64,000 bases of DNA from Odontesthes bonariensis (GCF_027942865.1 NC_134510.1:12118743-12182742); one strand, 5' to 3'. Positions 21,153 through 33,463 are shown, counted from the first letter of the stretch. Program-made: numbers and translations. Notes: a model not told the origin generated them from the sequence alone.

Positions 21153-21224
21153 TCCTCGTTAGTATAATGGACAGTATCTCCGCCTGTCACGCGGAAGATC
21201 GGGGATCGATTCCCCTACAGGGAT
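21153..21224 (+). pseudogene. tRNA-Asp-like (GTC), degenerate, U18
   Basis: T54A, G65T, G68A and discriminator G73T. G73 is an aspartyl-tRNA synthetase identity base, so charging should fail even if transcribed. Confidence 0.7.
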
Positions 21225-21716
21225 AGCTAGGTCTTTTATCAGCTGCCTGCCACCAAGTGATGATTGTTTTGATACTCTCACCCATCTTCGGCCTAAATGT
21301 CAATAGCCCCCTTCAAATAGCCTAACATGAGGCCAGGTTGCTTCGGTCAAAAGTCCTTTCCCGTTTACTATGGTGTTAAGTGCAAACCAAGACCTTATAA
21401 TCAACAATGTGCTTTTGCTAATGATTCTGTCCTGCCCAAAGCACTGTGGAAGGTTGTGACAACACAGCTAGTTGAGCTGTGGTCAGAAGATTCTCATGCA
21501 ACAAGTGTCTTGGCTGTTGTTTAACAGGGCTCCTGAGGCAAACAAAAAGTAGGCATAGCATTTGGAAGCAAGAACTGTTCGGAAGTAAAGCGGCCACAAT
21601 AATCTTTAAACAAGATGATGCGGTGGCAGAATAGCAATACGACATGGTATTGCTAAGCAAGGAGTAAACTTGGGTTGCCTTGCCAGAGAAAATGTTTCTC
21701 TAGGAGAAGTCTGCAA

Positions 21717-21799
21717 TGTCAGAAGTGGGATTTGAACCCACGCCTCCAGGGGAGACTGCGACCTGAACACAGCGCCTTGGACCGCTCGGCCATCCTGAC
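21717..21799 (-). tRNA. tRNA-Leu (CAG), U18
   Basis: C30T wobble and a D-loop T-to-C. Confidence 0.9.
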
Positions 21800-22049
21800 T
21801 ACTAAAAGGAATATTTGACGACACTGTCGGCGGGTCCAGGCATCATTCCAGCGAATATGTGGGTCTGCGTTGTGTTCGTGTTGAAGGGGAATATTGACGA
21901 GGCATGCAGCTTCATGGAAGACTCTCCTTCTGAGTGATGGGACTGTGATAGCAATTTTCCTGCACCTTGAAACGGGACACCAAAATCTTATTTCACTCCT
22001 TGGCGATAGTTGTCTTTTCGTCTGACGACTGTATCAGTCACACAGAAGT

Positions 22050-22121
22050 TCCTCGTTAGTATAATGGACAGTATCTCCGCCTGTCACGCGGAAGATAGGG
22101 GTTCGATTCCCCGACGGGGAG
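22050..22121 (+). tRNA. tRNA-Asp (GTC), U19
   Basis: C49A. Confidence 0.9.
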
Positions 22122-22614
22122 AGCTAGGTCTTTTATCAGCTGCCTGCCACCAAGTGATGATTGTTTTGATACTCTCACCCATCTTCGGCCTAAATGTCAA
22201 TAGCCCCCTTCAAATAGCCTAACATGAGGCCAGGTTGCTTCGGTCAAAAGTCCTTTCCCGTTTACTATGGTGTTAAGTGCAAACCAAGACCTTATAATCA
22301 ACAATGTGCCTTTTGGTAATGATTCTGTCCTGCCCAAAGCACTGTAGAAGGTTGTGACAACACAGCTTGTTGAGCTGTGGTCATAAGATTCTCATGCAAC
22401 AAGTGTCTTGGCTGTTGTTTAACAGGGCTCCTGAGGCAAACAAAAAGTAGGCATAGCATTTGGAAGCAAGAACTCTTCTGAGGTAAAGCGGCCACAATAA
22501 TCTTTAAACTAGATGATGCAGTGGCAGAATAGCAATATGACATGGTATTGCTAAGCAAGGAGTAAACTTGAGTGGCCTTGCCAGAGAAAATGGTTCTCTA
22601 GGAGAAGTCTGCAA

Positions 22615-22697
22615 TGTCAGAAGTGGGATTTGAACCCACGCCTCCAGGGGAGACTGCGACCTTAACACAGCGCCTTAGACCGCTCGGCCATCCTGAC
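22615..22697 (-). tRNA. tRNA-Leu (AAG), U19
   Basis: C30T. Confidence 0.92.
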
Positions 22698-22947
22698 TAC
22701 TAAAAGGAGTATTTGACGACACTGTCGGCGGGCCCAGGCATCATTCCAGTGAATATGTGGGTCTGCGTTGTGTTCGTGTTGAAGGGGAATATTGACGAGG
22801 CATGTAGCTTCATGGAAGACTCTCCTTCTGAGTGATGGGACTGTGATAGCAATTTTCCTGCACCTTGAAACGGGACACCAAAATCTTATTTCACTCCTTG
22901 GCGATAGTTGTCTTTTCATCTGACGACTGTATCAGTCACACAGAAAT

Positions 22948-23019
22948 TCCTCGTTAGTATAATGGACAGTATCTCCGCCTGTCACGTGGAAGATAGGGGT
23001 TCGATTCTCCGACGGGGAG
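22948..23019 (+). tRNA. tRNA-Asp (GTC), U20
   Basis: Same allele as U10. Confidence 0.85.
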
Positions 23020-23511
23020 AAAATGGGCTTTTATCAGCTGCCTGCCACCAAGTGATGATTGTTTTGATACTCTCACGCATCATCGGCCTAAATGTCAATA
23101 GCCCCCTTCAAATAGCCTAACATGAGGCCAGGTTGCTTCGGTCAAAAGCCCTTTCCCGTTTACTATGGTGTTAAGTGCAAACCAAGACCTTGTAATCAAC
23201 AATGTGCTTTTGCTAATGATTCTGTCCTGCCCAAAGCACTGTGGAAGGTTGTGACAACACAGCTAGTTGAGCTGTGGTCAGAAGATTCTCATGCAACAAG
23301 TGTCTTGGCTGTTGTTTAACAGGGCTCCTGAGGCAAACAAAAAGTAGGCATAGCATTTGGAAGCAAGAACTGTTCGGAAGTAAAGCGGCCACAATAATCT
23401 TTAAACAAGATGATGCAGTGGCAGAATAGCAATACGACATGGTATTGCTAAGCAAGGAGTAAACTTGGGTTGCCTTGCCAGTGAAAATGTTTCTCTAGGA
23501 GAAGTCTGCAA

Positions 23512-23594
23512 TGTCAGAAGTGGGATTTGAACCCACGCCTCCAGGGGAGACTGCGACCTGAACGCAGCGCCTTAGACCGCTCGGCCATCCTGAC
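23512..23594 (-). tRNA. tRNA-Leu (CAG), U20
   Basis: Consensus CAG form. Confidence 0.95.
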
Positions 23595-23844
23595 TACTAA
23601 AAGGAATATTTGACAACACTGTCGGCGGGCCCAGGCATCATTCCAGCGAATATGTGGGTCTGCGTTGTGTTCGTGTTGAAGGGGAATATTGACGAGGCAT
23701 GCAGCTTCATGGAAGACTCTCCTTCTGAGTGATGGGACTGTGATAGCAATTTTCCTGCACCTTGAAACGGGACACCAAAATCTTATTTCACTCCTTGGCG
23801 ATAGTTGTCTTTTCGTCTGACGACTGTATCAGTCACACAGAAGT

Positions 23845-23916
23845 TCCTCGTTAGTATAATGGACAGTATCTCCGCCTGTCACGCGGAAGATAGGGGTTCG
23901 ATTCCCCGACGGGGAG
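23845..23916 (+). tRNA. tRNA-Asp (GTC), U21
   Basis: C49A. Confidence 0.9.
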
Positions 23917-24408
23917 AGCTAGGTCTTTTATCAGCTGCCTGCCACCAAGTGATGATTGTTTTGATACTCTCACCCATCTTCGGCCTAAATGTCAATAGCC
24001 CCCTTCAAATAGCCTAACATGAGGCCAGGTTGCTTCGGTCAAAAGTCCTTTCCCGTTTACTATGGTGTTAAGTGCAAACCAAGACCTTATAATCAACAAT
24101 GTGCTTTTGGTAATGATTCTGTCCTGCCCAAAGCACTGTAGAAGGTTGTGACAACACAGCTAGTTGAGCTGTGGTCAGAAGATTCTCATGCAACAAGTGT
24201 CTTGGCTGTTGTTTAACAGGGCTCCTGAGGCAAACAAAAAGTAGGCATAGCATTTGGAAGCAAGAACTCTTCTGAGGTAAAGCGGCCACAATAATCTTTA
24301 AACTAGATGATGCAGTGGCAGAATAGCAATATGACATGGTATTGCTAAGCAAGGAGTAAACTTGAGTGGCCTTGCCAGAGAAAATGGTTCTCTAGGAGAA
24401 GTCTGCAA

Positions 24409-24491
24409 TGTCAGAAGTGGGATTTGAACCCACGCCTCCAGGGGAGACTGCGACCTTAACACAGCGCCTTAGACCGCTCGGCCATCCTGAC
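24409..24491 (-). tRNA. tRNA-Leu (AAG), U21
   Basis: C30T. Confidence 0.92.
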
Positions 24492-24741
24492 TACTAAAAG
24501 GAGTATTTGACGACACTGTCGGCGGGCCCAGGCATCATTCCAGTGAATATGTGGGTCTGCGTTGTGTTCGTGTTGAAGGGGAATATTGACGAGGCATGTA
24601 GCTTCATGGAAGACTCTCCTTCTGAGTGATGGGACTGTGATAGCAATTTTCCTGCACCTTGAAACGGGACACCAAAATCTTATTTCACTCCTTGGCGATA
24701 GTTGTCTTTTCATCTGACGACTGTATCAGTCACACAGAAAT

Positions 24742-24813
24742 TCCTCGTTAGTATAATGGACAGTATCTCCGCCTGTCACGTGGAAGATAGGGGTTCGATT
24801 CTCCGACGGGGAG
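24742..24813 (+). tRNA. tRNA-Asp (GTC), U22
   Basis: Same allele as U10. Confidence 0.85.
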
Positions 24814-25305
24814 AAAATGGGCTTTTATCAGCTGCCTGCCACCAAGTGATGATTGTTTTGATACTCTCACGCATCATCGGCCTAAATGTCAATAGCCCCC
24901 TTCAAATAGCCTAACATGAGGCCAGGTTGCTTCGGTCAAAAGCCCTTTCCCGTTTACTATGGTGTTAAGTGCAAACCAAGACCTTGTAATCAACAATGTG
25001 CTTTTGCTAATGATTCTGTCCTGCCCAAAGCACTGTGGAAGGTTGTGACAACACAGCTAGTTGAGCTGTGGTCAGAAGATTCTCATGCAACAAGTGTCTT
25101 GGCTGTTGTTTAACAGGGCTCCTGAGGCAAACAAAAAGTAGGCATAGCATTTGGAAGCAAGAACTGTTCGGAAGTAAAGCGGCCACAATAATCTTTAAAC
25201 AAGATGATGCAGTGGCAGAATAGCAATACGACATGGTATTGCTAAGCAAGGAGTAAACTTGGGTTGCCTTGCCAGTGAAAATGTTTCTCTAGGAGAAGTC
25301 TGCAA

Positions 25306-25388
25306 TGTCAGAAGTGGGATTTGAACCCACGCCTCCAGGGGAGACTGCGACCTGAACGCAGCGCCTTAGACCGCTCGGCCATCCTGAC
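25306..25388 (-). tRNA. tRNA-Leu (CAG), U22
   Basis: Consensus CAG form. Confidence 0.95.
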
Positions 25389-25638
25389 TACTAAAAGGAA
25401 TATTTGACAACACTGTCGGCGGGCCCAGGCATCATTCCAGCGAATATGTGGGTCTGCGTTGTGTTCGTGTTGAAGGGGAATATTGACGAGGCATGCAGCT
25501 TCATGGAAGACTCTCCTTCTGAGTGATGGGACTGTGATAGCAATTTTCCTGCACCTTGAAACGGGACACCAAAATCTTATTTCACTCCTTGGCGATAGTT
25601 GTCTTTTCGTCTGACGACTGTATCAGTCACACAGAAGT

Positions 25639-25710
25639 TCCTCGTTAGTATAATGGACAGTATCTCCGCCTGTCACGCGGAAGATAGGGGTTCGATTCCC
25701 CGACGGGGAG
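25639..25710 (+). tRNA. tRNA-Asp (GTC), U23
   Basis: C49A. Confidence 0.9.
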
Positions 25711-26202
25711 AGCTAGGTCTTTTATCAGCTGCCTGCCACCAAGTGATGATTGTTTTGATACTCTCACCCATCTTCGGCCTAAATGTCAATAGCCCCCTTC
25801 AAATAGCCTAACATGAGGCCAGGTTGCTTCGGTCAAAAGTCCTTTCCCGTTTACTATGGTGTTAAGTGCAAACCAAGACCTTATAATCAACAATGTGCTT
25901 TTGGTAATGATTCTGTCCTGCCCAAAGCACTGTAGAAGGTTGTGACAACACAGCTAGTTGAGCTGTGGTCAGAAGATTCTCATGCAACAAGTGTCTTGGC
26001 TGTTGTTTAACAGGGCTCCTGAGGCAAACAAAAAGTAGGCATAGCATTTGGAAGCAAGAACTGTTCGGAAGTAAAGCGGCCACAATAATCTTTAAACAAG
26101 ATGATGCAGTGGCAGAATAGCAATACGACATGGTATTGCTAAGCAAGAAGTAAACTTGGGTTGCCTTGCCAGTGAAAATGTTTCTCTAGGAGAAGTCTGC
26201 AA

Positions 26203-26285
26203 TGTCAGAAGTGGGATTTGAACCCACGCCTCCAGGGGAGACTGCGACCTGAACGCAGCGCGTTAGACCGCTCGGCCATCCTGAC
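26203..26285 (-). tRNA. tRNA-Leu (CAG), U23
   Basis: G23C gives a C12-C23 mismatch in the D stem. Confidence 0.85.
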
Positions 26286-26535
26286 TACTAAAAGGAATAT
26301 TTGACGACACTGTCGGCGGGCCAAGGCATCATTCCAGCGAATATGTGGGTCTGCGTTGTGTTCGTGTTGAAGGGGAATATTGACGAGGCATGCAGCTTCA
26401 TGGAAGACTCTCCTTCTGAGTGATGGGACTGTGATAGCAATTTTCCTGCACCTTGAAACGGGACACCAAAATCTTATTTCACTCCTTGGCGATAGTTGTC
26501 TTTTCCTCTGACGACTGTATCAGTCACACAGAAGT

Positions 26536-26607
26536 TCCTCGTTAGTATAATGGACAGTATCTCCGCCTGTCACGCGGAAGATAGGGGTTCGATTCCCCGA
26601 CGGGGAG
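26536..26607 (+). tRNA. tRNA-Asp (GTC), U24
   Basis: C49A. Confidence 0.9.
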
Positions 26608-27099
26608 AGCTAGGTCTTTTATCAGCTGCCTGCCACCAAGTGATGATTGTTTTGATACTCTCACCCATCTTCGGCCTAAATGTCAATAGCCCCCTTCAAA
26701 TAGCCTAACATGAGGCCAGGTTGCTTCGGTCAAAAGTCCTTTCCCGTTTACTATGGTGTTAAGTGCAAACCAAGACCTTATAATCAACAATGTGCTTTTG
26801 CTAATGATTCTGTCCTGCCCAAAGCACTGTGGAAGGTTGTGACAACACAGCTAGTTGAGCTGTGTTCAGAAGATTCTCATGCAACAAGTGTCTTGGCTGT
26901 TGTTTAACAGGGCTCCTGAGGCAAACAAAAAGTAGGCATAGCATTTGGAAGCAAGAACTGTTCGGAAGTAAAGCGGCCACAATAATCTTTAAACAAGATG
27001 ATGCAGTGGCAGAATAGCAATACGACATGGTATTGCTAAGCAAGGAGTAAACTTGGGTTGCCTTGCCAGTGAAAATGTTTCTCTAGGAGAAGTCTGCAA

Positions 27100-27182
27100 T
27101 GTCAGAAGTGGGATTTGAACCCACGCCTCCAGGGGAGACTGCGACCTGAACGCAGCACCTTAGACCGCTCCGCCATCCTGAC
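27100..27182 (-). tRNA. tRNA-Leu (CAG), U24
   Basis: C12G mismatch and C25T wobble in the D stem. Confidence 0.82.
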
Positions 27183-27432
27183 TACTAAAAGGAATATTTG
27201 ACGACACTGTCGGCGGGCCCAGGCATCATTCCAGCGAATATGTGGGTCTGCGTTGTGTTCGTGTTGAAGGGGAATATTGACGAGGCATGCAGCTTCATGG
27301 AAGACTCTCCTTCTGAGTGATGGGACTGTGATAGCAATTTTCCTGCACCTTGAAACGGGACACCAAAATCTTATTTCACTCCTTGGCGATAGTTGTCTTT
27401 TCGTCTGACGACTGTATCAGTCACACAGAAGT

Positions 27433-27504
27433 TCCTCGTTAGTATAATGGACAGTATCTCCGCCTGTCACGCGGAAGATCGGGGTTCGATTCCCCGACGG
27501 GGAG
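27433..27504 (+). tRNA. tRNA-Asp (GTC), U25
   Basis: Consensus copy. Confidence 0.95.
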
Positions 27505-27996
27505 AGCTAGGTCTTTTATCAGCTGCCTGCCACCAAGTGATGATTGTTTTGATACTCTCACGCATCTTCGGCCTAAATGTCAATAGCCCCCTTCAAATAG
27601 CCTAACATGAGGCCAGGTTGCTTCGGTCAAAAGCCCTTTCCCGTTTACTATGGTGTTAAGTGCAAACCAAGACCTTATAATCAACAATGTGCTTTTGCTA
27701 ATGATTCTGTCCTGCCCAAAGCACTGTGGAAGGTTGTGACAACACAGCTAGTTGAGCTGTGGTCAGAAGATTCTCATGCAACAAGTGTCTTGGCTGTTGT
27801 TTAACAGGGCTCCTGAGGCAAACAAAAAGTAGGCATAGCATTTGGAAGCAAGAACTGTTCGGAAGTAAAGCGGCCACAATAATCTTTAAACAAGATGATG
27901 CAGTGGCAGAATAGCAATACGACATGGTATTGCTAAGCAAGGAGTAAACTTGGGTTGCCTTGCCAGTGAAAATGTTTCTCTAGGAGAAGTCTGCAA

Positions 27997-28079
27997 TGTC
28001 AGAAGTGGGATTTGAACCCACGCCTCCAGGGGAGACTGCGACCTGAACGCAGCGCCTTAGACCGCTCGGCCATCCTGAC
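27997..28079 (-). tRNA. tRNA-Leu (CAG), U25
   Basis: Consensus CAG form. Confidence 0.95.
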
Positions 28080-28329
28080 TACTAAAAGGAATATTTGACG
28101 ACACTGTCGGCGGGCCCAGGCATCATTCCAGCGAATATGTGGGTCTGCGTTGTGTTCGTGTTGAAGGGGAATATTGACGAGGCATGCAGCTTCATGGAAG
28201 ACTCTCCTTCTGAGTGATGGGACTGTGATAGCAATTTTCCTGCACCTTGAAACGGGACACCAAAATCTTATTTCACTCCTTGGCGATAGTTGTCTTTTCG
28301 TCTGACGACTGTATCAGTCACACAGAAGT

Positions 28330-28401
28330 TCCTCGTTAGTATAATGGACAGTATCTCTGCCTGTCACGCGGAAGATCGGGGTTCGATTCCCCGACGGGGA
28401 G
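28330..28401 (+). tRNA. tRNA-Asp (GTC), U26
   Basis: C29T wobble. Confidence 0.94.
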
Positions 28402-28893
28402 AGCTAGGTCTTTTATCAGCTGCCTGCCACCAAGTGATGATTGTTTTGATACTCTCACCCATCTTCGGCCTAAATGTCAATAGCCCCCTTCAAATAGCCT
28501 AACATGAGGCCAGGTTGCTTCGGTCAAAAGCCCTTTCCCGTTTACTATGGTGTTAAGTGCAAACCAAGACCTTATAATCAACAATGTGCTTTTGCTAATG
28601 ATTCTGTCCTGCCCAAAGCACTGTGGAAGGTTGTGACAACACAGCTAGTTGAGCTGTGGTCAGAAGATTCTCATGCAACAAGTGTCTTGGCTGTTGTTTA
28701 ACAGGGCTCCTGAGGCAAACAAAAAGTAGGCATAGCATTTGGAAGCAAGAACTGTTCGGAAGTAAAGCGGCCACAATAATCTTTAAACAAGATGATGCAG
28801 TGGCAGAATAGCAATACGACATGGTATTGCTAAGCAAGGAGTAAACTTGGGTTGCCTTGCCAGTGAAAATGTTTCTCTAGGAGAAGTCTGCAA

Positions 28894-28976
28894 TGTCAGA
28901 AGTGGGATTTGAACCCACGCCTCCAGGGGAGACTGCGACCTGAACGCAGCGCCTTAGACCGCTCGGCCATCCTGAC
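28894..28976 (-). tRNA. tRNA-Leu (CAG), U26
   Basis: Consensus CAG form. Confidence 0.95.
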
Positions 28977-29226
28977 TACTAAAAGGAATATTTGACGACA
29001 CTGTCGGCGGGCCCAGGCATCATTCCAGCGAATATGTGGGTCTGCGTTGTGTTCGTGTTGAAGGGGAATATTGACGAGGCATGCAGCTTCATGGAAGACT
29101 CTCCTTCTGAGTGATGGGACTGTGATAGCAATTTTCCTGCACCTTGAAACGGGACACCAAAATCTTATTTCACTCCTTGGCGATAGTTGTCTTTTCGTCT
29201 GACGACTGTATCAGTCACACAGAAGT

Positions 29227-29298
29227 TCCTCGTTAGTATAATGGACAGTATCTCTGCCTGTCACGCGGAAGATCGGGGTTCGATTCCCCGACGGGGAG
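29227..29298 (+). tRNA. tRNA-Asp (GTC), U27
   Basis: C29T wobble. Confidence 0.94.
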
Positions 29299-29790
29299 AG
29301 CTAGGTCTTTTATCAGCTGCCTGCCACCAAGTGATGATTGTTTTGATACTCTCACCCATCTTCGGCCTAAATGTCAATAGCCCCCTTCAAATAGCCTAAC
29401 ATGAGGCCAGGTTGCTTCGGTCAAAAGCCCTTTCCCGTTTACTATGGTGTTAAGTGCAAACCAAGACCTTATAATCAACAATGTGCTTTTGCTAATGATT
29501 CTGTCCTGCCCAAAGCACTGTGGAAGGTTGTGACAACACAGCTAGTTGAGCTGTGGTCAGAAGATTCTCATGCAACAAGTGTCTTGGCTGTTGTTTAACA
29601 GGGCTCCTGAGGCAAACAAAAAGTAGGCATAGCATTTGGAAGCAAGAACTGTTCGGAAGTAAAGCGGCCACAATAATCTTTAAACAAGATGATGCAGTGG
29701 CAGAATAGCAATACGACATGGTATTGCTAAGCAAGGAGTAAACTTGGGTTGCCTTGCCAGTGAAAATGTTTCTCCAGGAGAAGTCTGCAA

Positions 29791-29873
29791 TGTCAGAAGT
29801 GGGATTTGAACCCACGCCTCCAGGGGAGACTGCGACCTGAACGCAGCACCTTAGACCACTCCGCCATCCTGAC
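29791..29873 (-). tRNA. tRNA-Leu (CAG), U27
   Basis: Same allele as U16, 9,868 bp away. Confidence 0.82.
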
Positions 29874-30123
29874 TACTAAAAGGAATATTTGACGACACTG
29901 TCGGCGGGCCTAGGCATCATTCCAGCGAATATGTGGGTCTGCGTTGTGTTCATGTTGAAGGGGAATATTGACGAGGCATGCAGCTTCATGGAAGACTCTC
30001 CTTCTGAGTGATGGGACTGTGATAGCAATTTTCCTGCACCTTGAAACGGGACACCAAAATCTTATTTCACTCCTTGGCGATAGTTGTCTTTTCGTCTGAC
30101 GACTGTATCAGTTACACAGAAGT

Positions 30124-30195
30124 TCCTCGTTAGTATAATGGACAGTATCTCCGCCTGTCACGCGGAAGATCGGGGTTAGATTCCCCTACAGGGAG
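30124..30195 (+). pseudogene. tRNA-Asp-like (GTC), degenerate, U28
   Basis: Same lesions as U17 (C56A, G65T, G68A), 9,868 bp away. Confidence 0.7.
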
Positions 30196-30687
30196 AGCTA
30201 GGTCTTTTATCAGCTGCCTGCCACCAAGTGATGATTGTTTTGATACTCTCACCCATCTTCGGCCTAAATGTCAATAGCCCCCTTCAAATAGCCTAACATG
30301 AGGCCAGGTTGCTTCGGTCAAAAGTCCTTTCCCGTTTACTATGGTGTTAAGTGCAAACCAAGACCTTATAATCAACAATGTGCTTTTGCTAATGATTCTG
30401 TCCTGCCCAAAGCACTGTGGAAGGTTGTGACAACACAGCTAGTTGAGCTGTGGTCAGAAGATTCTCATGCAACAAGTGTCTTGGCTGTTGTTTAACAGGG
30501 CTCCTGAGGCAAACAAAAAGTAGGCATAGCATTTGGAAGCAAGAACTGTTCGGAAGTAAAGCGGCCACAATAATCTTTAAACAAGATGATGCGGTGGCAG
30601 AATAGCAATACGACATGGTATTGCTAAGCAAGGAGTAAACTTGGGTTGCCTTGCCAGAGAAAATGTTTCTCTAGGAGAAGTCTGCAA

Positions 30688-30770
30688 TGTCAGAAGTGGG
30701 ATTTGAACCCACGCCTCCAGGGGAGACTGCGACCTTAACGCAGCACCTTAGACCACTCGGCCATCCTGAC
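30688..30770 (-). tRNA. tRNA-Leu (AAG), U28
   Basis: C25T and a D-loop C-to-T. Confidence 0.92.
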
Positions 30771-31020
30771 TACTAAAAGGAATATTTGACGACACTGTCG
30801 GCGGGCCCAGGTATCATTCCAGCGAATATGTGGGTCTGCGTTGTGTTCATGTTGAAGGGGAATATTGACGAGGCATGCAGCTTCATGGAAGACTCTCCTT
30901 CTGAGTAATGGGACTGTGATAGCAATTTTCCTGCACCTTGAAACGGGACACCAAAATCTTATTTCACTCCTTGGCGATAGTTGTCTTTTCGTCTGACGAC
31001 TGTGTCAGGCACACAGAAAT

Positions 31021-31092
31021 TCCTCGTTAATATAATGGATAGTATCTCCGCCGGTCACGCGGAAGATCGGGGTTCGATTCCCCGACGGGGAG
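31021..31092 (+). tRNA. tRNA-Asp (GTC) without U33, U29
   Basis: Anticodon loop CGGTCAC: U33 is G. Also G10A and a D-loop C-to-T. Start of the right domain. Confidence 0.75.
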
Positions 31093-31585
31093 AGCTTGGT
31101 CTTTTATCAGCTGCCTACCACCAAGTGATGATTGCTTTGATACTCTCACCCATCTTCGGCCTAAATGTCAATAGCCCGCTTCAAATAGCCTAACATGATG
31201 CCAGGTTTCTTCGGTCAAAAGCCCTTTCCCGTTTACTATGGTGTTAAGTGCAAACCAAGACCTTATAATCAACAATGTACCTTTTGCTAATGATTCTGTC
31301 CTGCCCAAAGCACTGTAGAAGGTTGTGACAACACAGCTTGTTGAGCAGTGGTCAGAAGATTCTCATGCAACAAGTGTCTTGGCTGTTGTTTAACAGGGCT
31401 CCTGAGGCAAACAAAAAGTAGGCATAGCATTTGGAAGCAAAAACTGTTCGGAAGTAAAGCGGCCACAATAATCTTTAAACAAGATGATGCAGTGGCAGAA
31501 TAGCAATACGACATGGTATTGCTAAGCAAGGAGTAAACCTGGGTTGCCTTGCCAGAGAAAATGGTTCTCTAGGAGAAGTCTGCAA

Positions 31586-31668
31586 TGTCAGAAGTGGGAT
31601 TTGAACCCACGCCTCCAGGGGAGACTGCGACCTTAACGCAGCACCTTAGACCGCTCGGCCATCCTGAC
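31586..31668 (-). tRNA. tRNA-Leu (AAG), U29
   Basis: C25T wobble. Confidence 0.93.
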
Positions 31669-31918
31669 TGCTAAAACGAATATTTGACGACACTGTCGGC
31701 GGGCCCAGGCATCATTCCAGCGAATATGTGGGTCTGCGTTGTGTTTGTGTTGAAGGGGAATATTGACGAGGCATGCAGCTTCATGGAAGACTCTCCTTCT
31801 GAGTGATGGGACTGTGATAGCAATTTTTCTGCACCTTGAAACGGGACACCAAAATCTTATTTCACTCCTTGGCGATAGTTGTCTTTTCGTCTGACAACTG
31901 TGTCAGGCACACAGAAAT

Positions 31919-31990
31919 TCCTCGTTAGTATAATGGACAGTATCTCCGCCTGTCACGCGGAAGATCGGGGTTCGATTCCCCGACGGGGAG
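31919..31990 (+). tRNA. tRNA-Asp (GTC), U30
   Basis: Consensus copy; tag AGCTTGATC. Confidence 0.95.
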
Positions 31991-32483
31991 AGCTTGATCT
32001 TTTATCAGCTGCCTGCCACCAAGTGATGATTGTTTTGATACTCTCACCCATCTTCGGCCTAACTGTCAATAGCCCCCTTCAAATAGCCTAACATGAGGCC
32101 AGGTTGCTTTGGTCAAAAGCCCTTTCCCGTTTACTATGGTGTTAAGTGCAAACCAAGACCTTATAATCAACAATGTGCCTTTTGCTAATGATTCTGTCCT
32201 GCCCAAAGCACTGTAGAAGGTTGTGACAACACAGCTTGTTGAGCAGTGGTCAGAAGATTCTCATGCAACAAGTGTCTTGGCTGTTGTTTAACAGGGCTCC
32301 TGAGGCAAACAAAAAGTAGGCATAGCATTTGGAAGCAAGAACTCTTCGGAGGTAAAGCGGCCACAATAATCTTTAAACAAGATGATGCAGTGGCAGAATA
32401 GCAATACGACATGGTATTGCTAAGCAAGGAGTAAACTTGGGTTGCCTTGCCAGTGAAAATGTTTCTCTAGGAGAAGTCTGCAA

Positions 32484-32566
32484 TGTCAGAAGTGGGATTT
32501 GAACCCACGCCTCCAGGGGAGACTGCGACCTTAACGCAGCGCCTTAGACCGCTCGGCCATCCTGAC
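32484..32566 (-). tRNA. tRNA-Leu (AAG), U30
   Basis: Consensus AAG form. Confidence 0.95.
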
Positions 32567-32816
32567 TACTAAAAGGAATATTTGACGACACTGTCGGCGG
32601 GCGCAGGCATCATTCCAGCGAATATGTGGGTCTGCGTTGTGTTCGTGTTGAAGGGGAATATTGACGAGGCATGCAGCTTCATGGAAGACTCTCCTTCTGA
32701 GTGATGGGACTGTGATAGCAATTTTCCTGCACCTTGAAAGGGGACACCAAAATCTTATTTCACTCCTTGGCGATAGTTGTCTTTTCATCTGACGACTGTA
32801 TCAGTCACACAGAAAT

Positions 32817-32888
32817 TCCTCGTTAGTATAATGGACAGTATCTCCGCCTGTCGTGCGGAAGATCGGGGTGCGATTCCCTGACGGGGAG
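32817..32888 (+). tRNA. tRNA-Asp (GTC) without U55, U31
   Basis: T loop TGCGATT (U55G), anticodon loop CTGTCGT (A37G, C38T), C64T wobble. Doubtful function. Confidence 0.7.
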
Positions 32889-33380
32889 AAAATAGGCTTT
32901 TATCAGCTGTCTGCCACCAAGTGATGATTGTTTTGATACTCTCACCCATCTTCGGCCTAAATGTCAATAGCCCCCTTCAAATAGCCTAACATGAGGCCAG
33001 GTTGCTTTGGTCAAAAGCCCTTTCCCGTTTACTATGGTGTTAAGTGCAAACCAAGACCTTATAATCAACAATGTGCTTTTGCTAATGATTCTGTCCTGCC
33101 CAAAGCACTGTAGAAGGTTGTGACAACACAGCTTGTTGAGCAGTGGTCAGAAGATTCTCATGCAACAAGTGTCTTGGCTGTTGTTTAACAGGGCTCCTGA
33201 GGCAAACAAAAAGTAGGCATAGCATTTGGAAGCAAGAACTCTTCGGAGGTAAAGCGGCCACAATAATCTTTAAACAAGATGATGCAGTGGCAGAATAGCA
33301 ATACGACATGGTATTGCTAAGCAAGGATTAAACTTGGGTTGCCTTGCCAGTGAAAATGTTTCTCTAGGAGAAGTCTGCAA

Positions 33381-33463
33381 TGTCAGAAGTGGGATTCAAA
33401 CCCACGCCTCCAGGGGAGACTGCGACCTTAACGCAGCGCCTTAGACCGCTCGGCCATCCTGAC
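33381..33463 (-). tRNA. tRNA-Leu (AAG), U31
   Basis: T loop TTTGAAT: invariant C56 is T, which also alters the B box. Confidence 0.75.

Larger units (their letters stand above)
5871..30780 (+). repeat. Left array domain, units U1-U28
   Basis: Units here share GTATCAGTCACAC or GTATCAGTTACAC before tRNA-Asp and, mostly, an intact CACAGCT/AGCTGTG inverted repeat in the spacer. After tRNA-Asp they carry the tags AAAATGGGC, AGCTAGGTC or AGCTTTGTC. U1 is an edge copy with GTGTCAGTCACAC. A few units (U3, U5, U6, U8, U9, U12, U19) have the CACAGCTTGTT spacer variant. Confidence 0.75.

Noticed and set aside
14149-30495. 65-codon plus-strand frames in part of the left-domain units
   Set aside because: They exist only where one base change (TGTAGAAG to TGTGGAAG) removes a stop, overlap the minus-strand frame and carry no recognisable sequence.
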